Assembly (NCBI GenBank): GCA_950106755.1
Contig: OX467083.1
Span: 28,267,029-28,331,028, forward strand
DNA: 64,000 nt
Direction of reading: 5' to 3'
From: Climacium dendroides
Taxonomy: Eukaryota; Streptophyta; Bryopsida; Hypnales; Climaciaceae
Below the pieces are notes generated by a model that saw only the letters and a program-made list of their open reading frames with translations, was not told the DNA's origin and made no database searches. Position numbers and translations under genes: made by a program. Of the stretch, positions 1-12,269 are shown piece by piece (the first letter of the stretch is position 1; every line of letters starts with the position of its first letter).

Positions 1-94
1 ATTTGGCTATGGGGTCAAATGAGATACCCAAAAGAAGAATAAATAAATAAATAAATAAAAAATCGTCAATTCGACAATGTAGACTTGACCTCAC

Positions 95-3000
95 CTGCCA
101 CGAGTAAGAGCAACGTTCGTTCTGCGTTCATCATCCACGAACCCGATCCTCCCGGACTGATTTGCCCGAACAGCAGAGAAGATGATAATATCTGTTTCTT
201 TGCCCTGAAATCCATCAATCGACCTCACCTCAACATCCAAGACGTTTGCACCTGCAGCTTCTGCACCATAGATTGAGTCACTTCGGCACATTTGGTCTTT
301 GATGAAGGACACTTGGCCACTATAAGGAGAGATCACCCCTACAGTAATGGGCTGCGAGAAAGATCGTGCTTCTTTAAACTCTGCACAAACTGTCGGAAAA
401 CAATACTCAGAATAGGCCCTGTTCCTCAAACAAAAAGCCATGTCTTCTTCTCAAATAGTGTTGCTAAGCACATGTTCGAACAAAAGAAATCGCTTTCATT
501 GGTTTGGTCTGCAGATATTAAAGCTAAATATGTTTATTCTTTGCTACTCTCCCAGGTTATATCTTTAAGTTGAATTACCAGAGTCATGAACACGTCTAAT
601 CAAATGAAGAACGAGCTCGGCCTCAAGGACATTTTTCTTGCTGGAACCCGCATTTACTTCTGTACCGTCACCAATATCAATAAAAGCATAAGATCCAAAT
701 GTGTCCTTCTGGTACGCAAGTTGTCCATAATTCTCCTTAAGAACGTTATCACCATTCTTCAACTTGCGATTGTAGAACTGTTTGTTAGGGAAAGCACTGA
801 TTGCTGGATGCATACGGTACTGCACCTCTAAAAGCCGGCATGGATGCCCCAAGGATTGCAGCCTCTCAAAGAGACTACGCGCATACCCATGTTTCTGCGC
901 AAGCTGACCAAACCAATTGAAAAAGTAAGGCTACGTGAAAATCAAAAGCATAAGAAGAATCAATACCATTTCTATCTAGGATTCAGTCTACATTCACTGC
1001 AAGAAATATTAATCGTACGCAGGATAAGGCAAAATACCCAAGTGTCCTATCCACTTTGGAGGAAAATTTCACCTGACTCATCACGGTTGCTGGTAGCTGT
1101 TTCTGATCTCCAACGAGGACAAGCTGTTTGACATCTTTCATTTGCAAGACAATAGTGCTTTCCGCCTCGACCAATTGCGCAGCTTCATCGATAATCACAC
1201 AGGAGAATGGCACGCCTAGCTTCATTATCCTCAGTGCCGCGGAAGACACCGTGCTGAATACAAGGCTGGCACTTTCCAAACACTCTGCTTCCACCCATTC
1301 AAATGATGTAGCTGCTAGTTCTGGGAAAATTGGGGCTTCAGACTTAGCTGTCAGCAGTTCAAGAAGGTTCTGAGATTCCTTCAAGAACTTTTCGCTATAT
1401 AGATCGGAAGATTCAAACTTCGTTCCCTGTTCCTTGTGTGCATTCGGGGAGAATTGAGGAATATCACCGTCATCATTAATTAGACAGATTGTTTCAATAT
1501 TCTCCTCTGGTTCACATGTATATTCCCATTTTTCACCATCGTTGCGTCCCTCAATCGCAAGAAGTCCAAAAAGCTTACGTATGGAACATGACACTGCCTT
1601 GATCAATTTCATCCTTCGAATACTGAGGTGAGGAGTGGGGAGATGGTTGCAGAGCACTTCACCATGAGCAATGATCTTCAGCCCAAAGTTTCGTAGTACA
1701 AGACGATCGAGAATTCGTTTTTCAACTGGGACATCCAGTGTGGATTCCGTGACATCCTGCAACTGCATCAGAAACGTTACGCACAGGGCTGCCCATCCAC
1801 GGTCGGGATGAAGAGCTGCCAAAAGACGTTTCACCCTGACTGGCAAAAAAATGGTCTCCAACGCACTTCCCTCTACTGCAAGGCGATCTTCACTACCTAG
1901 CATGACAATGTCGCCAAGACGCAAGGGTGTGCAACAACGAGATTGACCGTCAGAACTTGAAGCGTGTACAGAATCCCTACAAAAATGCGCCGGCTGAGAA
2001 TCTTCCACGTCTTGCTGCTTTTGAACCAGAAATCTTCGTGCAGCCTCGTTCACAGCTGTGTTAGTCGGAGCACAGACCAGGATGCGCGTGCTGGTACATA
2101 CCAGAGGAGATAGCATGGCTGTCAAGGTCGATGTTTTACCTACAGGCAGGAGACACGTTGACAGTCATTCAATAAGGAGGATAGAGGATAAAGGATACTA
2201 TGTAGGAGTGTGACTTTTGAGAAATCAATATAGAGTTGTGGAGGGATCAGTTTGGGTACAAGAGTCAAATCTTTATCACTATTTAAAAATTTCTTGTGCA
2301 CTTTCAAAGTGGGAGATTGTAGGTCACTATAAGTGACATTTGACAACCCCATTTCAATTCAAAGATCAGTGGGCATAGACATTTATAGAAGTCATGCTTA
2401 CACCACTTGCTATAAACCCAACTCATGTGTAAGAAAACATGAGTTGGGGTTGGTACCAGGGGTTGTACAGGAGAGATCAGGTCCCTACCATTTTAGGATC
2501 CTCTCTCTTAAGAGATGCAATAATTGTAACAACGCCTCAAAGGAAGAAATGTAACAGATTTCACAGACAAAACTTCACCTGTGCCAGGAGGACCTTGAAT
2601 GAGATCCACACTGAAACCTTGCTCTTTACTCAATTGCTTGGCGATGAAACTTTGAACAGCTTCAGCTTGTGAGAGATTGAGTCGACGGACCTTGTTGCAA
2701 TACACTTGCAGTTTGGACTGCTCAGCTGCATCCAGTGCAGGAGTCTTTGCTGACTCAATGAACTGCCAAGTGATTCAAAACGTGGCAGGGTTCACAAACA
2801 ACAAAAAAAGTTCTTCAAAACTCATCATCCGCCAGATGTCAGCAATATGTCGCTTTAGGATGTAGCTTACAGGTTTGCGAGCAGTGGCTATCAATATGGG
2901 GTGAAATAGAGGATTCTTATTAGCAAGTAGGGCAAGCATGACCTGGCTAAACGTCTATGGCCATTAATCTTTCAATGAAATGTTTGTCTATTGTCACTTA

Positions 3001-4974
3001 CAGCACCCTGCATCCCCCCACTTAAGGATTGCATAAAAAATTCATACATAGTGATAAAATTTGATCCCAGCAGATTTGGCTCCTATACCCAAAGTGATAT
3101 CTCCACAATTCTACGCTTATCTCCCCCAAACAAGACTTCTAGATGTGCTTAAAGTGACGCAAAAATATCACCTTATCCGATTCACGAACATGGGGATAAA
3201 CGGTGCTTAGCCCTTTCAGTACGACAAATTCTTCTCAATGGACCAACATGAAGTTACCTGAGGAGGTTCCTGATAAGTGGCGATATATTCTGCCAGAGGT
3301 GTGTTTGCAGGCTGATGAAGGGAGTCCCATATCCGTTGACATGTAACGATGCTTTCCAGCCTAACAGCATACCAGATCTGGTCTTCTCGCACTATCTCCT
3401 TATACACTGGTCCGTGAGTGGTGGCGTATATTATAACCTCAAACGATGACCCGGACATCTGTCCTCCCTGCACAACTCCTAAAGTGCAACATGCACCAGT
3501 TTGGGTCAATAATTCTCCTGGGCTCTGCGGTGAGAAGGTGGCAAGAAGCACAATGTCGGAAGCGGCTGGACGATACGTTTTCGTCTGTTTGGAGCACCTG
3601 AATGTGTCCTTCTCAATTTTGCAGTTGATTCTCCGTAAACCGCTTTTTAATTTGCTGATTTGTCGTACATCGGTGTCAACCGTGATCCCTGTACATGCCA
3701 TGTCCGAAATCTTCAACAAATTCTGTTGAATCTGTGCACGGGTCTCTTCCAACAGCCACTGGCTGAGAAGCTCCATGTAGGACTCCACCGTGCTGTGTCG
3801 AAGTGGGATCGGCAATATCTGAAAAAACATACGCATTAGATTATACACCATTTTACGAATTTCCACCCAAATGGCTAGAATAGAAATTTCTTGGCTAATT
3901 TCATTATTAAAGGTGCTTCTGGGAGCAATTAGCCATAAGTGTAGGATTTGCAAAAAAAATGTGAAAGTGAACCAAAAGATGTATTAAATATAATAAGTAG
4001 CTGCAGATTCATTCAAAAATCCAGAACATACTACCAAACGTAAAGGCTGAAGTAATTTCGCTAACTTCGAAGAAACTAATCATCATGGCTGCTATGGTCG
4101 CGGAGAATAAAACACTGCGGAATGAAATCAACCTGATAGGACGTAGCAGCGAATGCCAGGGATTTCCAAATTGTGCCAGAGAAGCCAAATTTTTGCAAGA
4201 ATCTTTGCAAAGTGGCTAGAATATTCAACCAAACATGGCTATCATAAGCTAAGGCTGTTGAAATCATGCGAATTTTGAAAACATCAGAACATCAATGCCT
4301 GAGATTAAAGAGCGCGGAGAAGTAGAAGAACAGAAATCAACAGGGAATGCCAGAGTAATTCCGCTCACTTTGAAAGAACATCACAACATGAGATTATGGA
4401 CCACGGAGATGAAGAAGAACAATGCGGAACAAAATTAATTGAGAATTCCAGAGGTATCGATTTTCCACGCCTTTACCTCGTCTGGAGACCGAGCCGCTAA
4501 CAAATCCCGGATACTCCATATCAAAACGCGGCCCAGAAGCTCCTGCTTGCACAGAAACTCATGGCCCTGAAACCGCTTCTCCGACTCCCTGTCCACAATC
4601 TCGGGCTCTTTACTCGCAATCCCCTCTCTCTCTGCTTTCGAAATCTTCGCCAGTTGCCAGTTCGTCGGCCGATCCACCACTTGCACAGGAATCTCCCCTC
4701 CGTACTGCCGCAACACCCAGAGTCTCTTATTGTCCAAAGAGTACCAGCTGCCATTGTACTCAATCACACGAATTCGAGGTATTTCCGGAACCCGGACTTC
4801 ATCGAAATTCAAAGCCCGATACAAACTCTGCACCGATTCATCGCTGCGCGGTCGCGACACGACGCCATCATCCCCGACGGCTTTGGTCCTAGGCGCCCCC
4901 CGCTGGAAGAAAAACGGAATCTTCTCCTCGGTGTGATTGATGCACTTCGCTTCCATCCACTGAACCTCACCCAT
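95..4974 (-). CDS. Sen1/senataxin-like superfamily 1 RNA/DNA helicase, 3' end outside window
   Basis: Six exons on the minus strand, joined by GT-AG introns with consistent phase: 4974-4477, 3818-3258, 2762-2579, 2139-1073, 903-579 and 380-95, about 973 codons, ending at a donor at 94/93 so that the last exon(s) lie beyond base 1. Exon 1 ends in a WSIRDLL segment and exon 2 has the family's LLEETRAQI and VTCQRIWDSL segments. Walker A (QGPPGTGKT) is split by the phase-1 intron 2578-2140. DEAAQ lies near residue 732, GDQKQLPATV near 758, QYRMHP in exon 5, and GFQGKE and RRTNVALTRGR in exon 6. The roughly 310-residue spacer between Walker A and DEAAQ is typical of Sen1-type proteins. These unwind RNA or RNA:DNA hybrids in the nucleus during transcription termination. 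The start is the ATG at 4974, the first in frame. Oddity: exon 1 carries a WYSLDNKRLWVLR segment upstream of the helicase homology. The exon 2/3 junction is the least certain. Confidence 0.9.
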
Positions 4975-7900
4975 GATCAATGCAAAGCCAAACCTCGAAA
5001 TGCAAAGCCACAGAGGAAAATTGGCAAGCTATGGAGGCCAATGACAAGACATTGTATGGAAAAATGAGGCGAAACAGGGGGAATTAAGTCCGTGACGAAG
5101 GCGAGAAACAGCAAAACAATGCACCACGGATTGCACTGACAATCTACAACATCGAATTAACTTGATACAGGGAAGAAGGGAAGAGCTTGAAGCCTGTGAG
5201 GCGAGCCAGGGAGAAGAAGCGTGCCTCGAAAGAAATTGGATGAATGAAGTTATATGGATGAATAAGATGCAATTGGCGGCGCTTTCATTGCAGCGCGGAG
5301 TGGATGTGACTGTACATCACTGGTGGGGCCCCATGCGAGCGATTGGTTACGAGTACTTAATTAACTTATACAAAGGAATGAATTAGTGAGTAATGATGGA
5401 ACCTAACCCGGGTTTATTCCCTAAATGTCCTCACTCATGCGGTTGATTTGAAGTTTTGGGAAGATGTATTATAAATAGCAACTTAGAGAAATTGTTTGGT
5501 ATTCCCTTGTAAATAATAGTGGTAGGTTTTAGATTTCGAATAAAATATGTGGTTAGATTTATTATTGGTGTCACCAACATAGTTGTGAACAACATTTATA
5601 TTTGTAAATACATATTTCTTTATGAAAAAAACTTCATCCCAAATATTGTCAATTTTACGTTTAATTTTCTGTACATAGATTTATTAACATAAAATTAAAA
5701 AAATTGCTTTTCTTTGAAAAATCAATTAATTAACTTGAACTTCATTTTATATTTGTTTTTTATTTATTAAAAAATATTTTTTGTTTAGAACATTTTGTTT
5801 ATAGAATGTTAATTCTAAATAGATGTGGAATTCTTTTGTTCAATTTTTAATGAATTATCACAAGAAACAAGGAAATTTTAGAGGAGAGTTGGATGAGAAA
5901 TGCATTGTTTAGTCATAGTTGATGGTATGTGTTTTGCCAAAAAAAATGCTTTTGGAATGCATAAGGGTTCAAGTAAGAAGTTGTAAACAAGTTTGCATGA
6001 TCTTTAACGCAATCAAAACACTAAAATAAATTTACTTCATAGATTTTAATGATAAAATTTACTTTAAATTTTCTATCATATAATATTAGTTTTTATTTTA
6101 TGATTTCTAAATTTAAATAATCATATAAATATATAATTATATATTAATAAAATTATAAGATTTACAACAAATTGAAAGGTGCAATTCAACTTCATTTAGA
6201 GCATATATAATATATTTTCATTAAATTATTGCAAGTTTAGTTCAATATTACTACAAAATAAAATGTTAAAATGTTAAAAATTTTGAACATCTAGCAAGTG
6301 TCATCTTTCAACTATCCATCATTTAAATCTAGTTTAAATTTAAATTTTTCTCTCAAATAGAATATCTTCTGTATAGATAGATAGAAATTCAAGATGAATT
6401 TCAAATATTCAAATGTATTAAGGGCATTCAAAGAATTTTCTTATAATCTTTACGTATAAATTTAAACCATGAAGTTGATGGTAATTTCTAAAAAACTTAG
6501 AAGAATGTATTCAATGCATCTTTATTTTGAAAATTATATATATATGACATAGATTCCTATGAATCTAATGAATTAAGGCTTTGTGTTGCTCCACATAACC
6601 TTCAATAATTGTATTACAAGTAAAAAAGATTGCTCTTTATTTTATATTTATCTTTATAAAAAGAATTCCATTGGTTCCAATAGAGGAAGATACATTGCAC
6701 ACACATACACAATTTTTATTTTGTTTCTTTTATATTTTTCCACTATTGTTACTACTAACCAAAGTTTTATATTTCAATTCAAGTAAATTCTCTTTAAATG
6801 ATATAAATACCATTGACAAAATTAATTAAATTTTAATAGTGGATAAAAAGTCTTATTGACATCACTTGAAATCCAAATCAACAAATCCAAATCATTTTTT
6901 TATAATTTCAATATTCTAAATGTATCTACAAGTAATGGTTTATTAAAAGTGTTTCACTAACATTACTATTAGGCACTAGTTTGGCACTATTTGGCTAAAT
7001 AACTATTAAAGTAGAAAAGAAGATTCAACATCTATTTTCAAATTTATTATAATTCCAACTTTAGGAAATTCAATTTGTTATAAATTTGACTACTCACCTC
7101 ATGCACAAGTCTCTCACAAAGCTTAAGGTTTGGAGAGATGAGAAGACAAATTCTTTATACAAGTGTAGTGGTAAGAAGTAAAACAACCCATGTATGATAT
7201 ATAAATTAGAATTTGTAGGAGCTCAACCGCTCATAGTCAAGTCAAAAACAAGAATTGTATTCAAAGTATAATTTCAAACCTCATTTAGACATAGTAAATT
7301 AATATCTTTAAAAAACTTTGAACTAAGTTAATGTAAAAAATCAAGTTAATTTCATGTGGAAAAACTAGTAGAAGTTATGGAAAAAGTTTAGAAAGGGGTT
7401 GGAAGGGACATTTTCTTTGATATTTTCGTTGACATTTTGAATTTTGTCCATAAATTCTTTTTAGGAGGCTCAAAATCACAAACGGGTTCTTGGAGATGAA
7501 ATTTATCTTGATTCTCGATTTTTTCTAGTTCAAATAATTTTTTAAAAATTATTCTACTATGCCAATATGAAGTTTGAAATTCTACCTTCCTTCCTTTTGA
7601 CAATTGCAATGAGCAATCAAATTCTCATATTTAGATTATTCCCTACCCTTTGAAGATTCATAATGGAAAATGGATTTTATTAGTACATAAAACCACCCCT
7701 CCACACTTTGTTCTCACCAAATGTCATTAAGCTAATTCTTTCATTTCTCCATCAAAAGCTTTCTTGGTGCTAGATGGTCACAAGAAATTATTTTGGGGGC
7801 CTTGCAAAAAACAAGGTAGCTGCACTTCACAAGCTCAATTTTCTATGAAAAAATGTTTAAAATGGTGTTGCTTCTTCCTATTTTTTTTCCTAGACAAGTT

Positions 7901-8588
7901 GGCTACATGCTTGAAAATTTTCACATCATTTGGAATTGTATAACATATAGGAAAAAAATAGTAAGTAGAAAGAAGTAAAAAATGATTCAAAATTCGAAAT
8001 CGTTAAGAATTTAGTTATGGAATTGAAAAATGCCAATCCCAATGGTTGAAATATTGTAATAAACAATCTACATCCTATGATTTTATTTTTTTCAAAAAAA
8101 TATTGAAAAATGAGTGAGATAAAAGATTTTAAAGTAGAGAATCCATAACTGCCCGCAAACAGAAACTCCTCATAACTTTCATCTCATTGATCAAAATGGA
8201 ATGATTTAGAGCATTTTGCACATATAGAACTCTAGAAAACCATTTTCAGATTTTTGTTTTTGAAAAATGTGATTTTTTTTTATCTACCCAGCCTACATGG
8301 TCAAGGAAAAAAGTAACATATTTGGTTATAACTTTTTACTCATATTTCCAAATGTCATGAAATTTAGTGCGTATGAAAGATATTTCTTGTCCCCACCTTT
8401 TGTTAAAATTTCAGCCTAAGATATGCAAATCTCTAATCACATGTACCTGCCTAAAATTTCTATGTTGCCAAAAAATGCATGTATGGTCCTTTAGGGGTTA
8501 ATTCCCTTGCATATAAACAAATAATTTCTTCAATTCATTATTTTATTGGTAAAATTTGTATTCAACAAGTTGTAGTGGCACTTCAAAT
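4975..8588. other. Gene-free AT-rich intergenic DNA
   Basis: No supported gene. The first few hundred bases (about 4975-5400) are more GC-rich and should contain the 5' leader and promoter of the minus-strand helicase. The rest is low-complexity AT-rich DNA with only short chance ORFs. It ends at the target site of the retrotransposon. Confidence 0.6.
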
Positions 8589-8593
8589 GTGAG

Positions 8594-9197
8594 TGTAAGG
8601 TAACTTAAGATGATGGATGGATGAATGAAATCTTCTAATCACATGTGGCAGTGTGTAAGCAGAGGATGAGAGGAGTCAGACAACTCCCAGTTGAGGATGG
8701 ATGCACTGGAGTCAAACCGCTCCAGATTGAGAACATGTGCACTGGAGTTAGACAGCTCCATATTTAGTGCACTGGAGTCAGACTGCTCCAGATTGAGAAC
8801 ATGTGCACTGGAGTTAGACAGCTCCATATTTAGTGCACTGGAGTCAGACCGCTCCAAATTGAGAACATGTGTACAAGAGTTAGACAACTCAAGATGAGGT
8901 GCACTAGAAGTAGATTACTATGCCGTATTTAGATGGTAATAAAATATCTTTACTCTAGATATAGGAGTAAAAGGATAGAAGGATAGAAAGATCTATGAAT
9001 TAGATCTAAATTTGGAATAGAAAGTAAAAAGGACTTGAGATAGACTCTAGTTCCTTTGGAAAGGAAATAGTATAGAAAGGCTCGGGGGTGAGAAGGTGCG
9101 ACACTTCTTGAGTGATCTCTTCTCTATGGTTGGGTGGTGAGCCTTATTATATTAATTATTTGAGAGTTGGTGGCAAACCTGTAGGAGGTTTGTTACA
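8594..9197 (+). repeat. 5' LTR (604 bp)
   Basis: Begins TGTAAGGTAACTTAAG after target duplication GTGAG and ends GGTTTGTTACA, two bases before the primer-binding site. The first half is a minisatellite built on about 36-bp units of the form CACTGGAGT-(T/C)AGAC-NGCTCCA, each able to form a small hairpin (TGGAG/CTCCA). Apparent ORFs on both strands here are repeat artefacts. Confidence 0.95.
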
Positions 9198-9199
9198 AG

Positions 9200-9211
9200 T
9201 GGTATCAAAGC
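9200..9211 (+). promoter_or_regulatory. Primer-binding site (initiator tRNA-Met)
   Basis: TGGTATCAAAGC, two bases after the 5' LTR, closely matches the usual plant primer-binding site TGGTATCAGAGC for tRNA-iMet. It primes minus-strand synthesis. Confidence 0.85.
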
Positions 9212-9217
9212 GAGGTT

Positions 9218-11412
9218 ATGGATCCTATTGAGGGTTTGGAAGAGAGGATTGTGAGAGCAGTGATGGTAGCATTGAGGGGGGTCCAAGGTTCTATACAAGC
9301 GGGAGCTCCACCTCTTCCTAGGGAGGCTCCTCCAGACACCCCACGCCCTCCTTCATCTTCACCATCTAATTCAAGAGAGGTAGAGTCCAATTCAACATCT
9401 ATTTTGAGGGGTTCTGGTCATAGACGAGTTGATATTTTGGAGGACTTGAAGAGGTATCCTTTCAAGTCTTGTTTTGGAGGAAGGAATTGCAAGCCCGAAG
9501 AAGTCAAATCTTTTATTTCCATATTGGAGGACTTCTTCACTTCAAGTTACCAAGATGATGACAAGATCAAGGCCACAGTGATTTGTCTTCAAGACAAAGC
9601 TCGTGCGTGGTATGACAATTTGAAGAGCAATCGGGAGAATCGTGGTCTTCAACCTCTGTCGACTTGGAGCACCTTCAAGCAGCAATTATGGAGAAGACAT
9701 GCGTCAAGGACTCTATGACTTGAAACAAGGAAGTTTGTCTGTCACCCAATACAAGTCAAAGTTTGATTTGCATATTGTCTATTTTCCTAATTGGGGTGAA
9801 AGTGATAGAGTTGAGTTCTTTGTTCGTAACTTAAAGGATTCAATCAGATTTAAAGTCAGTGCTTATCATCCAAAGACTCTAGATGATGCTTATGGTTTGG
9901 CTATGAACTTTGAGAGAGAGGTTAATAGCAAGTTGGAAAGGAATAAGAGTCAATTAGGAAAAAGGTCCTCAGAGTTCAATCGGTCTGCTAATCAAAACTT
10001 TAAGTCTTTGAAGTTATCTCATGGTTCTAATCCTTCTCAAGGTTCCAAGTTCAACCCAGGACAAAGGGGTGCCATGTTGAGCAAAGAAGAGCAAGAGGAG
10101 CATGTAAAGAAAGGTCTATGTTTTAGGTGTCATAAGCTAGGACATCGAAGCTTCGAGTGTCCATCCTCCAAGAAGAAGACAGCAGCACTAGAGGTGGAGC
10201 AAGATGATGATGATGTATCTGATGGAGAGCCAAGTAAGGATGCAGTCCTAACTATCTCAACTGCTATTATGAACATGGAAGTGGAGAAAGATCCAACGGT
10301 GCTCCAGATCAAAGGCTTCCTGAACTCTTCTTTCTCTTCCATGATTCTTATTGATTCTGGTAGCACTCATAATATGATGTCAACTTCATTTGCTCACAAG
10401 CTAGGACTTCCTTTAGTTCCTATCAAACCTTGCTCAGTTTGGTTACCAAACAACCAAACAAGTTCTATCACTCACCGTATGTTGAAGGTTCCTGTGAACA
10501 TTCAAGGTGTGGATACTGAGGTAGACTTTGAAGTTTGGAATGGAGCACGATATGAGGTGATACTGGGGATGGCGTGGCTAAAGCAAGTGGATGCATGGAT
10601 TGCATGCAAGGAGGGAGCAGTCCATGGAAAGCTTCATAATGATAAACCTTTTTCCATAAGAGATTTAAAGAGTGGTTATCATCAAATTCGAATTAAAGAA
10701 TCTGACATTGCGAAAACAGGTTTTAGATCACGTTTAGGTCATTATGAGTACGTTGTAATGCCTTTTGGGCTTACAAATGGTCCTGCTACATTTATGACTT
10801 TGATGAATTCATTATTTCGTAATCATTTAGGTAAATTTGTACTAGTATTCATGGATGATATTCTTATATATTCTAAGAATGTAGAAGAACCTAAGAAACA
10901 TTTTAAACAAGTTTTTGAAATTCTGAGAGCAAATAAATTATATGCTAAGTTAAGTAAGTGTGCTTTTTTTACATCTCGTATTGAATTTCTTGGTCACATC
11001 ATTTCGGATGAGGGAATCTCAGTAGATCCTAAGAAGGTCAAAGTAGTTGTTGAGTGGCCAATACCAAAAGATAAGAGTGAGGTGAGAAGTTTCCTAGGTC
11101 TTGCAAGCTATTATAGAAGATTTGTCAAAGGATTTTCAAAAAAAGTTGCTCCTATGACCAATTTGTTGAAAGGCAAGGGTAATGTGATAGATTGGACTGC
11201 TGAGTGTGACTTGAGTTTCCAGACATTGAAGTCAGTATTAACTCAAACTCCCGTTTTGACCATTATGGATCCCTTGAAAGGAAACATAATCTTGTGTATC
11301 GACGCTAGTGATTTAGCTATTGGTGCAGTTTTGATGCAAGATAAAAAGATAGTTGCATATGAATCTCGTAAATTGAATTCTGTTGAGTTAAATTATCCAA
11401 TACATGAGAAGG
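9218..11412 (+). pseudogene. Chromovirus gag-protease-partial reverse transcriptase
   Basis: Gag starts at the ATG at 9218 and is interrupted by a frameshift between about 9690 and 9718; the homology resumes in the next frame (QGLYDLKQGS) and runs on to 11412. Visible parts are a capsid-like region, a CCHC zinc knuckle (CFRCHKLGHRSFEC, 10119-10160), a retropepsin active site (LIDSGSTHN, about 10347), a reverse-transcriptase palm with GYHQIRI and FMDD (about 10850), connection motifs (FLGHII, SFLGLASYYRRF) and the first RNase H aspartate (CIDAS). Protease is fused almost directly to FSIRDLKSGYHQ. The roughly 150-200 residues normally between them, including the conserved N-terminal fingers of reverse transcriptase, are missing, so no active polymerase is expected. 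Confidence 0.9.
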
Positions 11413-12269
11413 TGCGACACTCCTTGAGTGATCTCTTCTCTATGGTTGGGTGGTGAGCCTTATTATATTAATTATTTGAGAGTTGGTGGCAAACCTGTGG
11501 GAGGTTTGTTACAAGTGGTATCATAATATGTACTCATAATGATCTAAACGTACTCATAATGACCTAAACGTGATCTAAAACCTGTTTTCGCAATGTCAGA
11601 TTCTTTAATTCGAATTTGATGATAACCACTCTTTAAATCTCTTATGGAAAAAGGTTTACCGTTGTGAAGCTTTCCATGGACTGCTCCCTCCTTGCATGCA
11701 ATCCATACATCCACTTGCTTTAGCCACACCATCCTCAGTATCACCTCATATCATGCTCCATTCCAAACTTCAAAGTCTACCTCAGTATCCACACCTTGAA
11801 TGTTCACAGGAACCTTCAACATACGGTGAGTGATAGAACTTGTTTGGTTGTTTGGTAACCAAACTGAGCAAGGTTTGATAGGAACTAAAGGAAGTCCTAG
11901 CTTGTGAGCAAATGAAGTTGACATCATATTATGAGTGCTACCAGAATCAATAAGAATCATGGAAGAGAAAGAAGAGTTCAGGAAGCCTTTGATCTGGAGC
12001 ACCGTTGGATCTTTCTCCACTTCCATGTTCATAATAGCAGTTGAGATAGTTAGGACTGCATCCTTACTTGGCTCTCCATCAGATACATCATCATCATCTT
12101 GCTCCACCTCTAGTGCTGCTGTCTTCTTCTTGGAGGATGGACACTCGAAGCTTCGATGTCCTGGCTTATGACACCTAAAGCATAGACCTTTCTTTACATG
12201 CTCCTCTTGCTCTTCTTTGCTCAACATGGCACCCCTTTGTCCTGGGTTGAACTTGGAACCTTGAGAAGG
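11405..12269. repeat. Chimeric self-insertion in pol: LTR tail plus inverted gag-RT piece
   Basis: Pol is interrupted after HEK and resumes at ELLVVIHSLKVW (12270). The inserted DNA has two parts. Bases 11405-11523 copy the last part of the LTR plus the first 8 bases of the primer-binding site, matching 9089-9207. About 11530-12269 is the reverse complement of about 10036-10755 of the same element (zinc knuckle, protease and start of RT on the minus strand). Both outer junctions share TGAGAAGG, which occurs in pol, in the LTR and in antisense gag. A 20-bp segment (GTACTCATAATG...) is duplicated at the inner junction. This looks like template switching during reverse transcription. Confidence 0.9.

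Noticed and set aside
4561..5067. Plus-strand ORF opposite helicase exon 1
   Set aside because: Antisense shadow of the helicase exon, which has clear homology and splice sites.
8639..8897. Serine-rich and leucine-rich ORFs in the LTRs (also 14044-14338)
   Set aside because: They are open on both strands only because the 36-bp LTR minisatellite lacks stops.
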